From NCBI GenBank assembly GCA_963815505.1, contig CAWFGU010000027.1:62001-126000 (forward strand): 64,000 nucleotides of DNA, given 5' to 3'. Made by a program: the position numbers and the translations under genes. The notes beneath the pieces are model-generated. The model saw only the letters and a list, made by a program, of their open reading frames with translations, was not told the DNA's origin and searched no databases. Positions 8,811 through 18,401 of this stretch are shown here, one piece after another (positions within the stretch are counted from its first letter, which is position 1; every line of letters begins with the position of its first letter). This DNA is from CAXBBB01 sp963815505. GTDB taxonomy: Bacteria > Bacteroidota > Rhodothermia > Rhodothermales > BA12.

Positions 8811-10238
8811 ATGAGAACACGCAGAATGGAGTTTGTCGCGCTTGGAGGGTCCGAGGAAATCGGAGCCAGTTGCCATTATCTGAAACTGGGCGATGTGGGC
8901 CTGCTGCTCGATGTCGGCATGGATCCGGATTTGGACGGCGAGGCCGCGCTTCCGCGCTTCGACCTCGTCCTCGACGACCCGAACCGATGGGTCGATCATA
9001 TCATCGTCACGCACGCCCACCACGACCACCTGGGCGGCTTGATTCCCGCGTTGCAGAAGTTTCCGCACGCTCAGGTCCACATGACCAAAGCGACGACGCT
9101 GCTCGCCGATTTCCTGCTCGGCTCGTCGGCACGCTTGCAAAAGCGCCGCGTCAAAGAGGGCAGCACGACAACGCCTCCGCTGTTCACCGAAGAGGAAGTC
9201 GAGAACTACACCTACCTGTTCGCCGGGCATGAGCTGGAAAAACCGTTCGAGTTGGCGGGCGTCCGGGGCGGGGCCGAGGTGCTGGCCACGTTCTACGACG
9301 CGGGCCACATCTTGGGATCGGCGGGCGTGTTGCTCGAATACTCCGATGGCGGCGAGGAGCACAGCCTCTTCTTTACGTCAGACACCAGCGTTCAGCACCA
9401 AACGATCATCCCATCGGCCGTCTATCCCGACGGCCGGATCGACACGTTGCTGCTCGAATCGACGTTGGGAGCCGATCCGGGGGCAGAGTTGACGACGCGC
9501 CGCGAGCAGGAAGAACTGTTCGCTCAGGCCATCGCAGAGACGATCGAAGAGGGCGGAAGCGTGCTCGTACCGGTTTTCGCGCTGGGCCGAAGCCAGGAAA
9601 TGATCGCGCTGATCGACCGCTTCAAGCGCAAGGGCGTTATTCCAAAAGACACGCCGATGTACACGGCCGGGTCGATGCGCGCCATCGCCGACATCTACGA
9701 CAAAACGCGCCTGACCACGCCCCGCCTGAACGAGGAGTTCAACGTGTTCGGCGTCGAGCAGAAGCGCCTGGGCCGCAGCCCGAAAGCGTTCGACCGGGCG
9801 ACCGAAACGCCGTCGATCTTCCTGCTCGCCTCGGGCATGATGTTCGAGCGCACCGCCGCCTTCGACGTGGCGACCAAGCTGATCGGCGGAGCCAAAAACG
9901 CCATTCTGTTCGTCGGCTATGCCAAGCCCGGTTGCCCCGCCGATCTGGTCCAGCAGGCCGCGGCTGATCGCAACAACGCGGGTCTGAGTGAGATCGAGAT
10001 CACGATGTCTCCCGAGATCGGCCCCCAAATGCTGCGCTGCCACATCGATCGCTTCCGTTTTACCGGCCACGCCAACCGCCGCGACCTAGTCGCCATCGTC
10101 GGTGAGTTGGAGCCCGAACGCGTCCTACTCGTCCACGGCGAAACGTCGGCCCGCAAGTGGATGAAGCAGCAGATCGAGACCGAGTTTTCCGATGTCGAGG
10201 TGCTGATGCCTGAGCAAGGCTCCCCGCTGAGCTTCTAA
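8811..10238 (+). CDS. Beta-CASP metallo-beta-lactamase RNA-processing-type exonuclease
   Basis: About 475 residues. Metallo-beta-lactamase domain: ALGGSEEIGASC, then the metal motif HAHHDHLGG, and DAGHILGSAGV and FTSDTS further on. Beta-CASP domain: VPVFALGRSQEMIALI, IFLLASGMM. C-terminal RMMBL part: FTGHANRRDL and LVHGE. Such CPSF/YSH1-like proteins act as RNA endo- or exonucleases in the cytosol. ATG at 8811 and ATG at 8826 (MEFVALGG) are both plausible starts; the shorter one matches the family better. It sits alone between divergent and tandem neighbours and has no visible leader signal. Confidence 0.88.
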   Translation: MRTRRMEFVALGGSEEIGASCHYLKLGDVGLLLDVGMDPDLDGEAALPRFDLVLDDPNRWVDHIIVTHAHHDHLGGLIPALQKFPHAQVHMTKATTLLADFLLGSSARLQKRRVKEGSTTTPPLFTEEEVENYTYLFAGHELEKPFELAGVRGGAEVLATFYDAGHILGSAGVLLEYSDGGEEHSLFFTSDTSVQHQTIIPSAVYPDGRIDTLLLESTLGADPGAELTTRREQEELFAQAIAETIEEGGSVLVPVFALGRSQEMIALIDRFKRKGVIPKDTPMYTAGSMRAIADIYDKTRLTTPRLNEEFNVFGVEQKRLGRSPKAFDRATETPSIFLLASGMMFERTAAFDVATKLIGGAKNAILFVGYAKPGCPADLVQQAAADRNNAGLSEIEITMSPEIGPQMLRCHIDRFRFTGHANRRDLVAIVGELEPERVLLVHGETSARKWMKQQIETEFSDVEVLMPEQGSPLSF

Positions 10239-10315
10239 CACCGCACCCCGTAGCCTCTCAGCTGCGCTCGTCGCGAAGCCAGTACGCTGCAGCCCAGTGG
10301 CGGCTTCACTTCCCA

Positions 10316-10406
10316 ACTGTCATCGCGATGAGCGCAGCGACGTTGCTATCTGAGGGCCGCTGAACCTCCTGGATATTGCCGCGGCTTTCGGCTTCGCGAT
10401 GACAGT
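10316..10406. repeat. Palindromic extragenic repeat, family B (about 90 bp)
   Basis: Left arm ACTGTCATCGCGATGAGCG and right arm GCTTCGCGATGACAGT are inverted copies; GTTGCTATCTGAGG and CCTGGATATTGCCGCGG continue the pairing. This is another REP-like dispersed element and it fills the spacer before the FAD/Fe-S gene. A half-copy may occur at the very start of the window. Confidence 0.75.
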
Positions 10407-10530
10407 ACAACAGTCGGCTGGGTTGGGTGTGTAGAGGCCGTACTCCGTGCAATTGACAGCGCCATCTGGGGCACCGGGCGCTGCGACGCGCATTCACGCT
10501 GTGCCTAGCCCATTCGCCTGCTCGATCCTG

Positions 10531-13458
10531 ATGGAACTGCCCCCCGACGCCATCCGCTCGTTCGCCACCGATCTCTCGGGGCGCATCCAAGGTGATGTGC
10601 GTGCCGATGCCATGACCCGTGCGCTCTACGCGACCGATGGCTCGATGTACCAGAAGATGGCTGTCGCCGTCGTGCTCCCCAAAACGGACGCCGACGTTCA
10701 GGCGACGATCGAGACGGCTTCGGCGCACGACCTGCCGATCCTTCCGCGCGGAGGTGGCTCGTCGCTAGCCGGTCAGACCGTAGCGCACGCGGTCGTGCTC
10801 GACTTCTCACGCTACATGAACGCCATCCTGGAGGTGGATGAGGAGCGGGGGCGGGTACGCGTGCAGCCCGGACTGGTGCTCGACCGACTGACGGCTCACC
10901 TCCTGCCGATGGGCTGGATGGTAGGGCCGGACCCGGCATCGTCGAGCCGGGCGACCCTGGGAGGCATGGTAGGCAACAACGCGACGGGTACGCACTCCAT
11001 CGCGTACGGCAACGTGATCCACCACGTTCGTAGCCTGAGCGGCTATCTCGACGACGGATCACCGTTCCACTTCCAGCCGCTGAGCGAAGCCGAATGGCTA
11101 AGCGAATCCGCCCGTCCCGACCGCACAGGCACCCTCTATCGCGAAGTGGATGCGCTCGTGGAGAGCCAGCGCGAGATCATCGTCCGCGATACGAGCAAGC
11201 ACTGGCGGCGCAACTCGGGCTACAGGCTCGAACACCTGCTGGGACCACCCTTCGCGACCGAGTACGGACACGAAGAATCTGGGACGCGCAACCTGGCGCG
11301 TATCCTCGCTGGAAGCGAAGGAACACTGGCGATCACCACCGAGATTGAACTCGACCTGGTGCGGCGTCCCTCTGCGACCGTCTTGGGCGTCGTCCACTAT
11401 CACACGATGGACGCGTCGTTACGGTCAGCCGTCACGATCCTGGGCGAGCAGCCATCGGCGGTCGAACTGTTCGACGGCGTTGCGATTCGGGCGGCGCGGG
11501 CGTCGAAGGGGTTCGCTGACAAGATGGGCTGGGTCGAGGGCGATCCCGAGGCCGTCTTGATCGTCGAATTCAGTGGCGAAATCCTGGCCGAACTGGACGC
11601 CAAACTGGACGCTCTGGAGGCCCGGCTGGCAGCGGCGGGCGAGGGCTACGCGATCGTTCGGGCGCGCACGCCGGGCGAGGTCGCTCAGGTGTGGGGGGTC
11701 CGCAAGGAGGGGCTGGGGCTGATCATGGGCGTCAAAGGCGTTCGCAAGCCCATCGCGTTCATCGAAGATGCGAGCGTACCGGTCGAGCACCTGGCCGATT
11801 ACATCGCTGGACTGCAAGCCGTCCTGCGCGCGCACGAGACGCCCGCGGCTATCTACGCGCACGCCTCGGCCGGAACGCTGCACGTGCGACCGTTCATCGA
11901 CACGAAGACCCCTGCCGGGCTGGACACGATGGAAGCCATCGCCGTCGCTTCGATGGAGCTGGTGCGCGGCTTCGGCGGGACGGTTTCGAGCGAGCACGGC
12001 GACGGGCAGGCGCGCAGCTGGCTCAACCGCGGACTGCTGGGCGACGAACTCTACCAGGCCAACTGCGACCTCAAGGCGATCTTCGACCCCCACGATCGCT
12101 TCAACCCCGGCAACGTCGTCGAGGCGCCGTCGATGAAGGCCGATCAGAGGCTGGGACCTGATTACGCGACGCTTCCCATCCTGACCGAGTTCGACTGGTC
12201 GGCCGATGGCGGGTTTGCTGCCGCCGTCGAGATGTGCAACGGCAACGGTGCGTGCCGCAAGCTCGAAAGTGGCGTGATGTGCCCCTCGTACATGGCGACG
12301 CGCGAGGAGGAGCACACGACTCGGGGACGTGCCAACGCGCTGCGCATGGCGATGAGCGGCGCGTTGGGGCCGGACGCGCTGACGAGCGAGCGGATGTACG
12401 AGGTGATGGACCTGTGCGTGGCATGCAAGGGCTGCAAGACCGAGTGCCCGTCCAACGTTGACATGGGCCGGATGAAAACCGAGTGGTTGGGCACGTACTA
12501 CGCCAAGCACGGCGTCAGCGCGCGGACGCGGTTCTTCGCTTCGGCGCCGCAGATCGCCCGTCTGACCAAAGGCATGCGCGCTCGTCTGGTCAACTGGGTC
12601 AACCGCCAGCCCGCTGCGCGCAAGGTGATGGAGAAGACCTTGGGCATCGACGCCAGCCGCCACCTGCCTCCGTTTGCGCCCATCCCGTTCACCGAGTGGT
12701 TCGCGGCGCAAACGTGGCGGAAGGACGGTCCCCCCGTCGTCATCTACGCCGACACGTTCACGAACCACAACCACCCCGAGATCGGGCAAGCGGCGGCGCG
12801 TTTCCTCGACCGCGCAGGCTACGCTGTCTCGGTCACGACGCCCGACGCCTGCTGCGGGCGCCCGCAACTCTCGAAGGGATTGGTCAAAGAGGCCAAAGCG
12901 CTCGCTCAGCGGTCCATCGAGAAGCTGATGCGGCACGTTGACGCGGGCACGCCCATCATCGGTCTCGAACCGTCGTGCATCCTCACGTTCCGCGACGAAT
13001 GGAAGGCAATGCTCCCCGGCGATGAGCGCGTCGACCGGCTCGCTGGCTTGTCGATGCTGTTCGAGGATTTCGTCGCTCGCGAAGCTGCTGCGGGCCGGAT
13101 GGACGAGGTCGAGTGGAAGCCGCTGAACGGCATTTCGCGCGTCCTGCTGCACGGACACTGTCACCAAAAGGCGCTGGCGGGAACGACCGGGTCGATGGCC
13201 GCCCTCGCGCTGCCGGGTTACGCGGTCGAGCTGATCGACTCCAGCTGCTGCGGTATGGCCGGATCGTTCGGCTACGAGGTCGAGCACCAGGAGGTGTCCA
13301 AGGCGATGGCCGAGCGTCGCCTCATGCCCGCCGTCCGCGCTGCCCAGTCCGACACGCTGATCGCTGCGCCGGGCACCAGTTGCCGCGCCCAGATCGGCGA
13401 CCTATCGGATGCGGCTCCGCTGCACCCGGCTCAGATTCTGGAAGCCGCCCTGGCCTGA
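10531..13458 (+). CDS. FAD-linked oxidase / Fe-S cluster fusion (D-lactate/glycolate dehydrogenase-like, YdiJ type)
   Basis: 975 residues from ATG 10531. N-terminal FAD-binding domain of the PCMH type (PILPRGGGSSLAGQTV, GGMVGNNATGTHS), a FAD-oxidase C-terminal domain (ASAGTLHVRPF, SEHGDGQARSWL), then a ferredoxin-type segment (CNGNGACRKLESGVMCPSY, CVACKGCKTECPS), and two CCG-type domains (TPDACCGRPQLSKG; DSSCCGMAGSFGYE). This is GlcD and GlcF in one chain, as in YdiJ-type 2-hydroxyacid dehydrogenases, which pass electrons to the quinone pool at the membrane surface. The substrate (D-lactate, 2-hydroxyglutarate or glycolate) cannot be told. A 620-codon antisense frame is a shadow. Confidence 0.9.
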   Translation: MELPPDAIRSFATDLSGRIQGDVRADAMTRALYATDGSMYQKMAVAVVLPKTDADVQATIETASAHDLPILPRGGGSSLAGQTVAHAVVLDFSRYMNAILEVDEERGRVRVQPGLVLDRLTAHLLPMGWMVGPDPASSSRATLGGMVGNNATGTHSIAYGNVIHHVRSLSGYLDDGSPFHFQPLSEAEWLSESARPDRTGTLYREVDALVESQREIIVRDTSKHWRRNSGYRLEHLLGPPFATEYGHEESGTRNLARILAGSEGTLAITTEIELDLVRRPSATVLGVVHYHTMDASLRSAVTILGEQPSAVELFDGVAIRAARASKGFADKMGWVEGDPEAVLIVEFSGEILAELDAKLDALEARLAAAGEGYAIVRARTPGEVAQVWGVRKEGLGLIMGVKGVRKPIAFIEDASVPVEHLADYIAGLQAVLRAHETPAAIYAHASAGTLHVRPFIDTKTPAGLDTMEAIAVASMELVRGFGGTVSSEHGDGQARSWLNRGLLGDELYQANCDLKAIFDPHDRFNPGNVVEAPSMKADQRLGPDYATLPILTEFDWSADGGFAAAVEMCNGNGACRKLESGVMCPSYMATREEEHTTRGRANALRMAMSGALGPDALTSERMYEVMDLCVACKGCKTECPSNVDMGRMKTEWLGTYYAKHGVSARTRFFASAPQIARLTKGMRARLVNWVNRQPAARKVMEKTLGIDASRHLPPFAPIPFTEWFAAQTWRKDGPPVVIYADTFTNHNHPEIGQAAARFLDRAGYAVSVTTPDACCGRPQLSKGLVKEAKALAQRSIEKLMRHVDAGTPIIGLEPSCILTFRDEWKAMLPGDERVDRLAGLSMLFEDFVAREAAAGRMDEVEWKPLNGISRVLLHGHCHQKALAGTTGSMAALALPGYAVELIDSSCCGMAGSFGYEVEHQEVSKAMAERRLMPAVRAAQSDTLIAAPGTSCRAQIGDLSDAAPLHPAQILEAALA

Positions 13459-13545
13459 TTGGGCCGTAGCGGTGACGAATGAGTCTATCTGCCGAGGAGA
13501 TGACTCTGGGTTCGCACTCGGCTCTGTCTCTCCCACGTATGAGGA

Positions 13546-14271
13546 TTACCGCACGCTTTCGAGAGTAACCGTAAAATTGAGCACCTCGAATCGAAGCGGG
13601 TGGTTCGAGCGCTTGCCATACTCGGTCTGCAGCGTGCCATAGCCGAGGGAGGGAGGAAACCGCACGCTTCGACGGCCACCGACTAGCATGCCCAGAGCGG
13701 CCCTGTCGAAGCCCGTTACCACCGATCCGGCACCGACGGTGAACGTGAACGGTCCTCCGTTTCGGTCTGAGCTGTCGAACTCGGTTCCGTCGTCGCGTGT
13801 GCCGACGTACGAAACGGTCACCTGTGAACCCGGCACAGCCTCCTCACCAGTGCCCACAATAAGGTCGGCCTGCTCGTATTCGACAACGCCGGTAACCGTC
13901 ATTGTATACAGCAGAGTCGCGTTCTGAGGGATGTTGCACGTTCCGCCTAGATCGATCTCGCGCCCACCAAACGCCAGCGAAGGGGGAATCGTGACCTCGC
14001 GTGTGCCGCCGACTCGCATCCCAGCTATTCCTCGCTCGATTCCTTCGATGTACTCGCCTGATCCAATCGTCGTGTCAAACGTCTCTTGGGGGAAGCTGCA
14101 ACTCCCGACGACGCTACCGGTGACAGTCGCCTCGACGTGCATTCCCCGGTCGACGACCTGTCCCTCGCCTACACTGATTTCGCGGATGATGACTTCGGCG
14201 TCGTCCTCGGTGGAATCGCAGGCAGCGACGAAGGGAAACAGGAGGAAGAGCAGCAGTAGCCGAGCGGACAT
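13546..14271 (-). CDS. Tandem FKBP-type peptidyl-prolyl isomerase lipoprotein
   Basis: 241 residues. MSARLLLLFLLFPFVAAC is a lipoprotein signal peptide with Cys18 as lipid anchor. Two FKBP-like domains follow: roughly residues 30-130 (GEYIEGIERGIAGMRVGG, REVTIPPSLAFGG) and 135-241 (VTVSYVGTRDDGTEFDSS, GFDRAALGMLVGGRRSVRFP, LGYG). The first lacks the standard YTG...FDSS start and may be degenerate; the second is canonical. Expected role: folding of proline-containing proteins in the periplasm. It lies downstream of mdh on the same strand but behind a terminator. Confidence 0.88.
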   Translation of the reverse strand: MSARLLLLFLLFPFVAACDSTEDDAEVIIREISVGEGQVVDRGMHVEATVTGSVVGSCSFPQETFDTTIGSGEYIEGIERGIAGMRVGGTREVTIPPSLAFGGREIDLGGTCNIPQNATLLYTMTVTGVVEYEQADLIVGTGEEAVPGSQVTVSYVGTRDDGTEFDSSDRNGGPFTFTVGAGSVVTGFDRAALGMLVGGRRSVRFPPSLGYGTLQTEYGKRSNHPLRFEVLNFTVTLESVR

Positions 14272-14292
14272 AGCGAAGTGGCAGGGATGGGT

Positions 14293-14334
14293 AAAAACGA
14301 TCGTCGGCCCCTTCCAGCGGAAAGGGCCGACGAT
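14293..14334 (-). terminator. Rho-independent terminator after mdh
   Basis: Read on the minus strand, ATCGTCGGCCC (14334-14324) pairs with GGGCCGACGAT (14310-14300), an 11-bp perfect stem, followed by CGTTTTTAC. It separates mdh from the FKBP lipoprotein gene. Confidence 0.85.
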
Positions 14335-14442
14335 GAAACGCGAAACTACGCGCGGGCCATGCGAAGACGAGGCGAAACCTCACCAACGGTCAGGCGCCGA
14401 GTCCGACCGGGCCGATGAAGACCGATCAGCCCTATGGCGAGT

Positions 14443-15397
14443 CTAGCCCTGAGCCTGGATGCGCTCGAGGTTGGCGATGTTGTCGCGCACGTTCTGCGCC
14501 GACGTTTCGAGCATAGCGCGCTCGGCCTCGTCCAACTCGACTTCGATGACTCTCGGTGACGCCGCCGCGTCCGATGCGGACCGGAGCGCCGATGAACATC
14601 TCGTCCAGCCCATACTGGCCTTTGAGCCAGACTGCGCAGGGCAGGATCCGCCCGCTGTCCTTGACGATGGCCTCGACCATCTCGGCCGCAGCCGCGCCGG
14701 GCGCATACCACGCGCTCGTGCCCATCAGGCCGACGATCTCGCCGCCGCCTTTCTTGGTGCGCTCTACGATGGCGTCGATCTTGTCCGCGTCCATCAACTG
14801 GGGGAGCGGAATGCCGCCGATCGTGGTGTAGCGGGGGAGCGGGACCATCGTGTCGCCATGCCCGCCCATCAGGAGCGCCTGGATGTCGCGGACGCTCACG
14901 CCCAGTTCCATCGAGATGAAGGCGCGGTAGCGAGCCGTGTCGAGGACGCCTGCCATGCCCATCACGCGCTCGGACGGGAAGCCACTTGCCATGTAGGCAA
15001 CGTAGGTCATCACGTCGAGCGGGTTCGAGACCACGATCAGGATCGCGTCGGGACTGTGCTTGGCGAACTGCTCGGTCACACTTTTGACGATGGCGGCGTT
15101 CTTGCCTAGCAGGTCGTCTCTACTCATGCCCGGCTTGCGCGGCAGGCCAGCCGTGATGACGCAGATGTGCGATCCGGCCGTGTCGGCGTAGTCGGTCGTA
15201 CCGGTGATCTTGGTGTCGTAGAGGTGGACCGGGGCGGCCTCCGCCATGTCGAGCGATTTGCCCTGTGGCACGCCGTCGACGATGTCCACGAGGACGACTT
15301 CGTCGACCATGTCTTTGCGGGCGACGCAGTCGGCGACGGTGGCTCCGACGTTTCCGGCGCCGATGACGGTGACTTTGATGGGGCTGAGTTTGGCCAT
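14443..15397 (-). CDS. mdh: Malate dehydrogenase, 3' end frameshifted
   Basis: Lactate/malate dehydrogenase family, NAD-dependent, TCA cycle, cytosolic. NAD-binding loop GAGNVGATVAD, substrate loop AGLPRKPGMSRDDLL, SNPLDVMTYV, and catalytic His in MGGHGDTMVPLPRY. Start ATG 15397 gives the normal N-terminus MAKLSPIKVTVIG. After IGAPVRIGRGGVTE the frame derails; removing one base (an extra T at + strand 14551) restores VIEVELDEAERAMLETSAQ and a stop at 14443, giving a normal 317 residues. Without correction the frame ends at 14432. The indel is most simply a sequence error, since everything else is intact. Confidence 0.9.
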
Positions 15398-15531
15398 TGG
15401 GGCGATCTTTGTTGGGTAGAGTAGAAGGGGGAAAACGGCGACGCGACGGGAAGCGTTTCCGGAGAATCCAATTTGACGATGCATTCCCTCCGAACTCCGT
15501 TCCATCACTTACCTGTATTTCCCTCGTCCTC

Positions 15532-16005
15532 ATGCCGCTGCTCTACCTCATCCGTCACGGAATCGCCCACGACCAGGGCCGCGACGGCACCGACTTCACC
15601 AGGGAACTCACCGACGAAGGCCGAGAGAAACTCCGCCGCCAGGCTCGCGCGATGCAGCACGCCGGACTGACGCCCGTCCACATCGTCGCAAGCCCGCTCG
15701 ATCGGGCCCGTCAAACCGCCGAAGTCCTCGCCGAGGAATGGGGCGTCGGGGTGCGTTTCGAATCCGCTTTGGGCTTGGGCGCGCCCCCCACGGCCTATCT
15801 CGACGCGTTCGACAGCGAGAAGGGAGACCTCGCCTGCATAGGTCACAATCCGGACATCAGCTACGCCGTTCACTCGCTGAGCGGCGCGCGGGTGCAGATG
15901 CGAAAGGGGATGGTTGCTGCCATTAAGCTGGCCGGAAAGCAAGCGCGCGAAGGTCAACTCGTTGGCCTCTACGACCCGGACGCGCTGTCTGAGTGGAGTG
16001 GGTGA
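15532..16005 (+). CDS. sixA: Phosphohistidine phosphatase SixA-like
   Basis: 157 residues, short histidine-phosphatase family. The phospho-accepting histidine is His9 in YLIRHGIA; SPLDRARQTAEVLAEE and CIGHNPDIS carry the second catalytic arginine and histidine. E. coli SixA dephosphorylates phosphohistidine proteins (ArcB, PTS component); no such partner is in the window. The start ATG 15532 was chosen because MPLLYLIRHG matches the family. The gene is divergent from mdh, with about 134 bp between them that must hold both promoters. Confidence 0.88.
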   Translation: MPLLYLIRHGIAHDQGRDGTDFTRELTDEGREKLRRQARAMQHAGLTPVHIVASPLDRARQTAEVLAEEWGVGVRFESALGLGAPPTAYLDAFDSEKGDLACIGHNPDISYAVHSLSGARVQMRKGMVAAIKLAGKQAREGQLVGLYDPDALSEWSG

Positions 16006-16056
16006 GACTGGCACTCAGGTGGCGGAACGTGTAGAAGGAGCGTCGGTAGCGTCTCG

Positions 16057-16545
16057 ATGCGCCTGCTCCTCTTCTTCGCCCTATCGGTTCTAACTTCAGC
16101 GCCGCTGTGGGCGCAGCCTTCTGCGTCTATCGAAAGCGACCGGCCGTTCTGGTTTACCGTCGGATTCGGTCGCGGAGCACCGCACGAGTACGCGCTCTCG
16201 TTCGCGGGCGGATTGGGAGAGCAGCACGGCCCTCAGGTAGGCTACTATGGTAACTCGTCGGCGACATGGTGGGGACCGGATGCATTCGCCAACGCCTTCG
16301 GCTTTACGTACGGGATAGCACACACCTCTCGTTCAGGGCGTCTGTCGGCCTCAGCGGGACCATCGTACGTATGGGGGCAGCAAGAAGCGGGAGGCTATCA
16401 GACCGTCGGCGTGATGACGACTTTTCAGGTGCTCCTTTTGCCCAGCGAGTATGGCGGGGTGGGAGTCCAGGTTTTCGGCAATCTCAATCGCGAACAGGTG
16501 TTCGGAGGGCTTTTGGTCTCTCTGGGGCTACGAACGGACGGTTGA
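16057..16545 (+). CDS. Exported hypothetical protein, possible small outer-membrane barrel
   Basis: 162 residues with a clear Sec signal peptide (MRLLLFFALSVLTSAPLWAQ, cleavage after AQ). The mature part is rich in glycine and aromatic residues with alternating hydrophobicity (FWFTVGFGRG, YALSFAGGLG, GVGVQVFGNLN), and ends in a short strand (GGLLVSLGL), as in small beta-barrel proteins. No family recognised. It lies between sixA and the DnaQ-UvrC fusion on the same strand. Confidence 0.7.
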   Translation: MRLLLFFALSVLTSAPLWAQPSASIESDRPFWFTVGFGRGAPHEYALSFAGGLGEQHGPQVGYYGNSSATWWGPDAFANAFGFTYGIAHTSRSGRLSASAGPSYVWGQQEAGGYQTVGVMTTFQVLLLPSEYGGVGVQVFGNLNREQVFGGLLVSLGLRTDG

Positions 16546-16667
16546 CGCTCGACGGTTCCTTTCGACGCGTGCAGATGCCGGTGCCGCAGTCCGTTCGGCT
16601 GAAACGCACGCGCTGCTGACACCACGTCGTCACCACGCTGCCGTACCCTACGAGCTTTCCCCGCCTC

Positions 16668-18383
16668 ATGCTCGCCTCATCCGCCACATTCGTCGTCACC
16701 GACCTCGAGACGACCGGCGTGTCGGCGGACAAATCGCGCATTCTGGAGGTCGGCGCAGTCAAGGTAAAAGGCGGAAAGATCGTCGACCGATTCCAATCGC
16801 TCGTCAATCCGGGCGTGATCGTGCCGCGACGGATCACCCAACTGACCGGCATCTCCAACGCCGCGGTCATCGACGCGCCGACGATCGGCGAGGTGCTGCC
16901 AGCTTACCTCGACTTTCTGGGCGACGGCGTTTTCGTCGCGCATAACGTCCCGTTCGACGCCCGCTTCGTCGCCGCCGAGGCGGAGCGGCTAGGGCTTCCC
17001 GCTCCGCCCAATCCCAGGCTGTGCACGCTTCGGCTGGCTCGTCGCATTCTGACGGGACTGCGGAGCAAAGGGCTGGGATCGGTCGCCAACCACTTCGGCA
17101 TCCCGATCAACGGACGCCACCGCGCGATGGGCGACGCCGACGCGACGGCGCAGGTGTTGCTCCACTTTCTCAAGCACCTCGACTATCAGGACCTGCGCTC
17201 GGTCGACGAGGTGCTCGCATTTCAGAACCGGCGCTACTCTAAGAAGGGCGAGGCGCCTCGCTACTTACGAAAGGTGCGAGAGGCGGCTGCGGCGCTGCCC
17301 GAACGGCCCGGCGTCTACTTCATGCGCGACGCCAACAAGGCGGTCGTCTACGTGGGGAAGGCGCTCAACCTGCGTTCACGCGTGCGGTCGTACTTCACTG
17401 CTATCGAAGCGCACACGCCACGCCTCCGTCGGTTGGTCGAGACCGTCCGCAGCATTTCGCACGAAGAGACGGGGTCCGAGCTGTCGGCGCTGCTGCTCGA
17501 GTCGCGGCTGATCAAAGAGATCCAGCCCAAGTTCAACCGTGCGTCGCTGCGCTATCGCAACCGTCCATTCCTGCGCCTGGACTCGGGCCACCGGCTCCCG
17601 CGCGTCGAAGCGACGCCTTTCATCCTCGACGACGGCGCCGAATACTATGGGCCGCTAGGTGGGCGCCGCCAAGCCGAAGCCATCATCCAGGTCGTCGAGC
17701 GCCTGTTTCAGCTCCGTCCATGCGACGATGCCACGCTCGCGAGGGGGCAGCGCTGTTTCTACTACGAAGTAGGCCGCTGCCTGGGACCCTGTGAAGGCGA
17801 TATAGACGCCGAATATGCAGCTGAAGTCGACCGCGTCCGAGCGTTCGTGACCGGCCGCGATACGTCCGTCCTCGACCGACTCACCGAGGCGATGAAGGAG
17901 GCGGCTGCCAACCGCGAATATGAACTGGCCGGGCAGTACCGCGACTGGCTGCAATCGCTCCGGCAGATGACGCAGAAGCGCCGGTCGGTCGCCCAGTCCG
18001 TCATGGACCATCACGCCGTCGTCGTCCAGCCCGCTGCCGGGCAGATCGGTCGACAGGTGTTCGCCATCCGATACGGGCGCCACGTCGAGACGCTCACGCT
18101 CGGTGCCGATGTCGGTGCGGGCGATGCCGAGCGGATCCGCGACCTGCTCGGCCGTCACTTCGCGGATGAACCGCCGCGGCCCGAGCGCTATCTCAAGCGA
18201 GAGATCGACGAGGTTCGGGTGCTGGCGCATTGGCTTTACGTTCACCGCGAGAGCGCGCGACACGTGCTCTTCGAGTCGGGCGGGTCGGTGGACGAACTGT
18301 TCGGGCGCGTAGTGGAGGCACTGCGGTTCGAGGTGCCGGAAGCCGACGAGAGGGAGGGCGAAGAGGAACCTCTGATAGAGTGA
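16668..18383 (+). CDS. DEDDh exonuclease fused to UvrC-like GIY-YIG nuclease
   Basis: 571 residues. Residues about 5-175: DnaQ/PolC-type exonuclease with D12xE14 (VTDLETTG), HNVPFDARF and HRAMGDADA. Residues about 213-290: GIY-YIG endonuclease (RPGVYFMRDANK, VVYVGKALNLRSRVRSYF; Tyr217, Tyr228 and Arg236 are the expected catalytic residues). Next comes the UvrC Fe-S signature with cysteine spacing 10-7-3 (RPCDD to LGPCEG) and a UVR-like helical pair. The UvrC C-terminal RNase H and HhH domains are absent. The layout matches the Cho-like exonuclease-UvrC fusions and suggests one protein nicking and then trimming DNA during repair or replication. Confidence 0.9.
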   Translation: MLASSATFVVTDLETTGVSADKSRILEVGAVKVKGGKIVDRFQSLVNPGVIVPRRITQLTGISNAAVIDAPTIGEVLPAYLDFLGDGVFVAHNVPFDARFVAAEAERLGLPAPPNPRLCTLRLARRILTGLRSKGLGSVANHFGIPINGRHRAMGDADATAQVLLHFLKHLDYQDLRSVDEVLAFQNRRYSKKGEAPRYLRKVREAAAALPERPGVYFMRDANKAVVYVGKALNLRSRVRSYFTAIEAHTPRLRRLVETVRSISHEETGSELSALLLESRLIKEIQPKFNRASLRYRNRPFLRLDSGHRLPRVEATPFILDDGAEYYGPLGGRRQAEAIIQVVERLFQLRPCDDATLARGQRCFYYEVGRCLGPCEGDIDAEYAAEVDRVRAFVTGRDTSVLDRLTEAMKEAAANREYELAGQYRDWLQSLRQMTQKRRSVAQSVMDHHAVVVQPAAGQIGRQVFAIRYGRHVETLTLGADVGAGDAERIRDLLGRHFADEPPRPERYLKREIDEVRVLAHWLYVHRESARHVLFESGGSVDELFGRVVEALRFEVPEADEREGEEEPLIE

Positions 18384-18401
18384 CACATCAGCCCCGGTCT
18401 G

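Noticed and set aside
11425..13287. 620-codon minus-strand open frame
   Set aside because: Lies entirely inside the FAD/Fe-S oxidoreductase gene and has no domain signature.
14540..14575. Programmed frameshift in mdh
   Set aside because: No slippery sequence or downstream structure is apparent and Mdh is never made this way; a one-base error is simpler.
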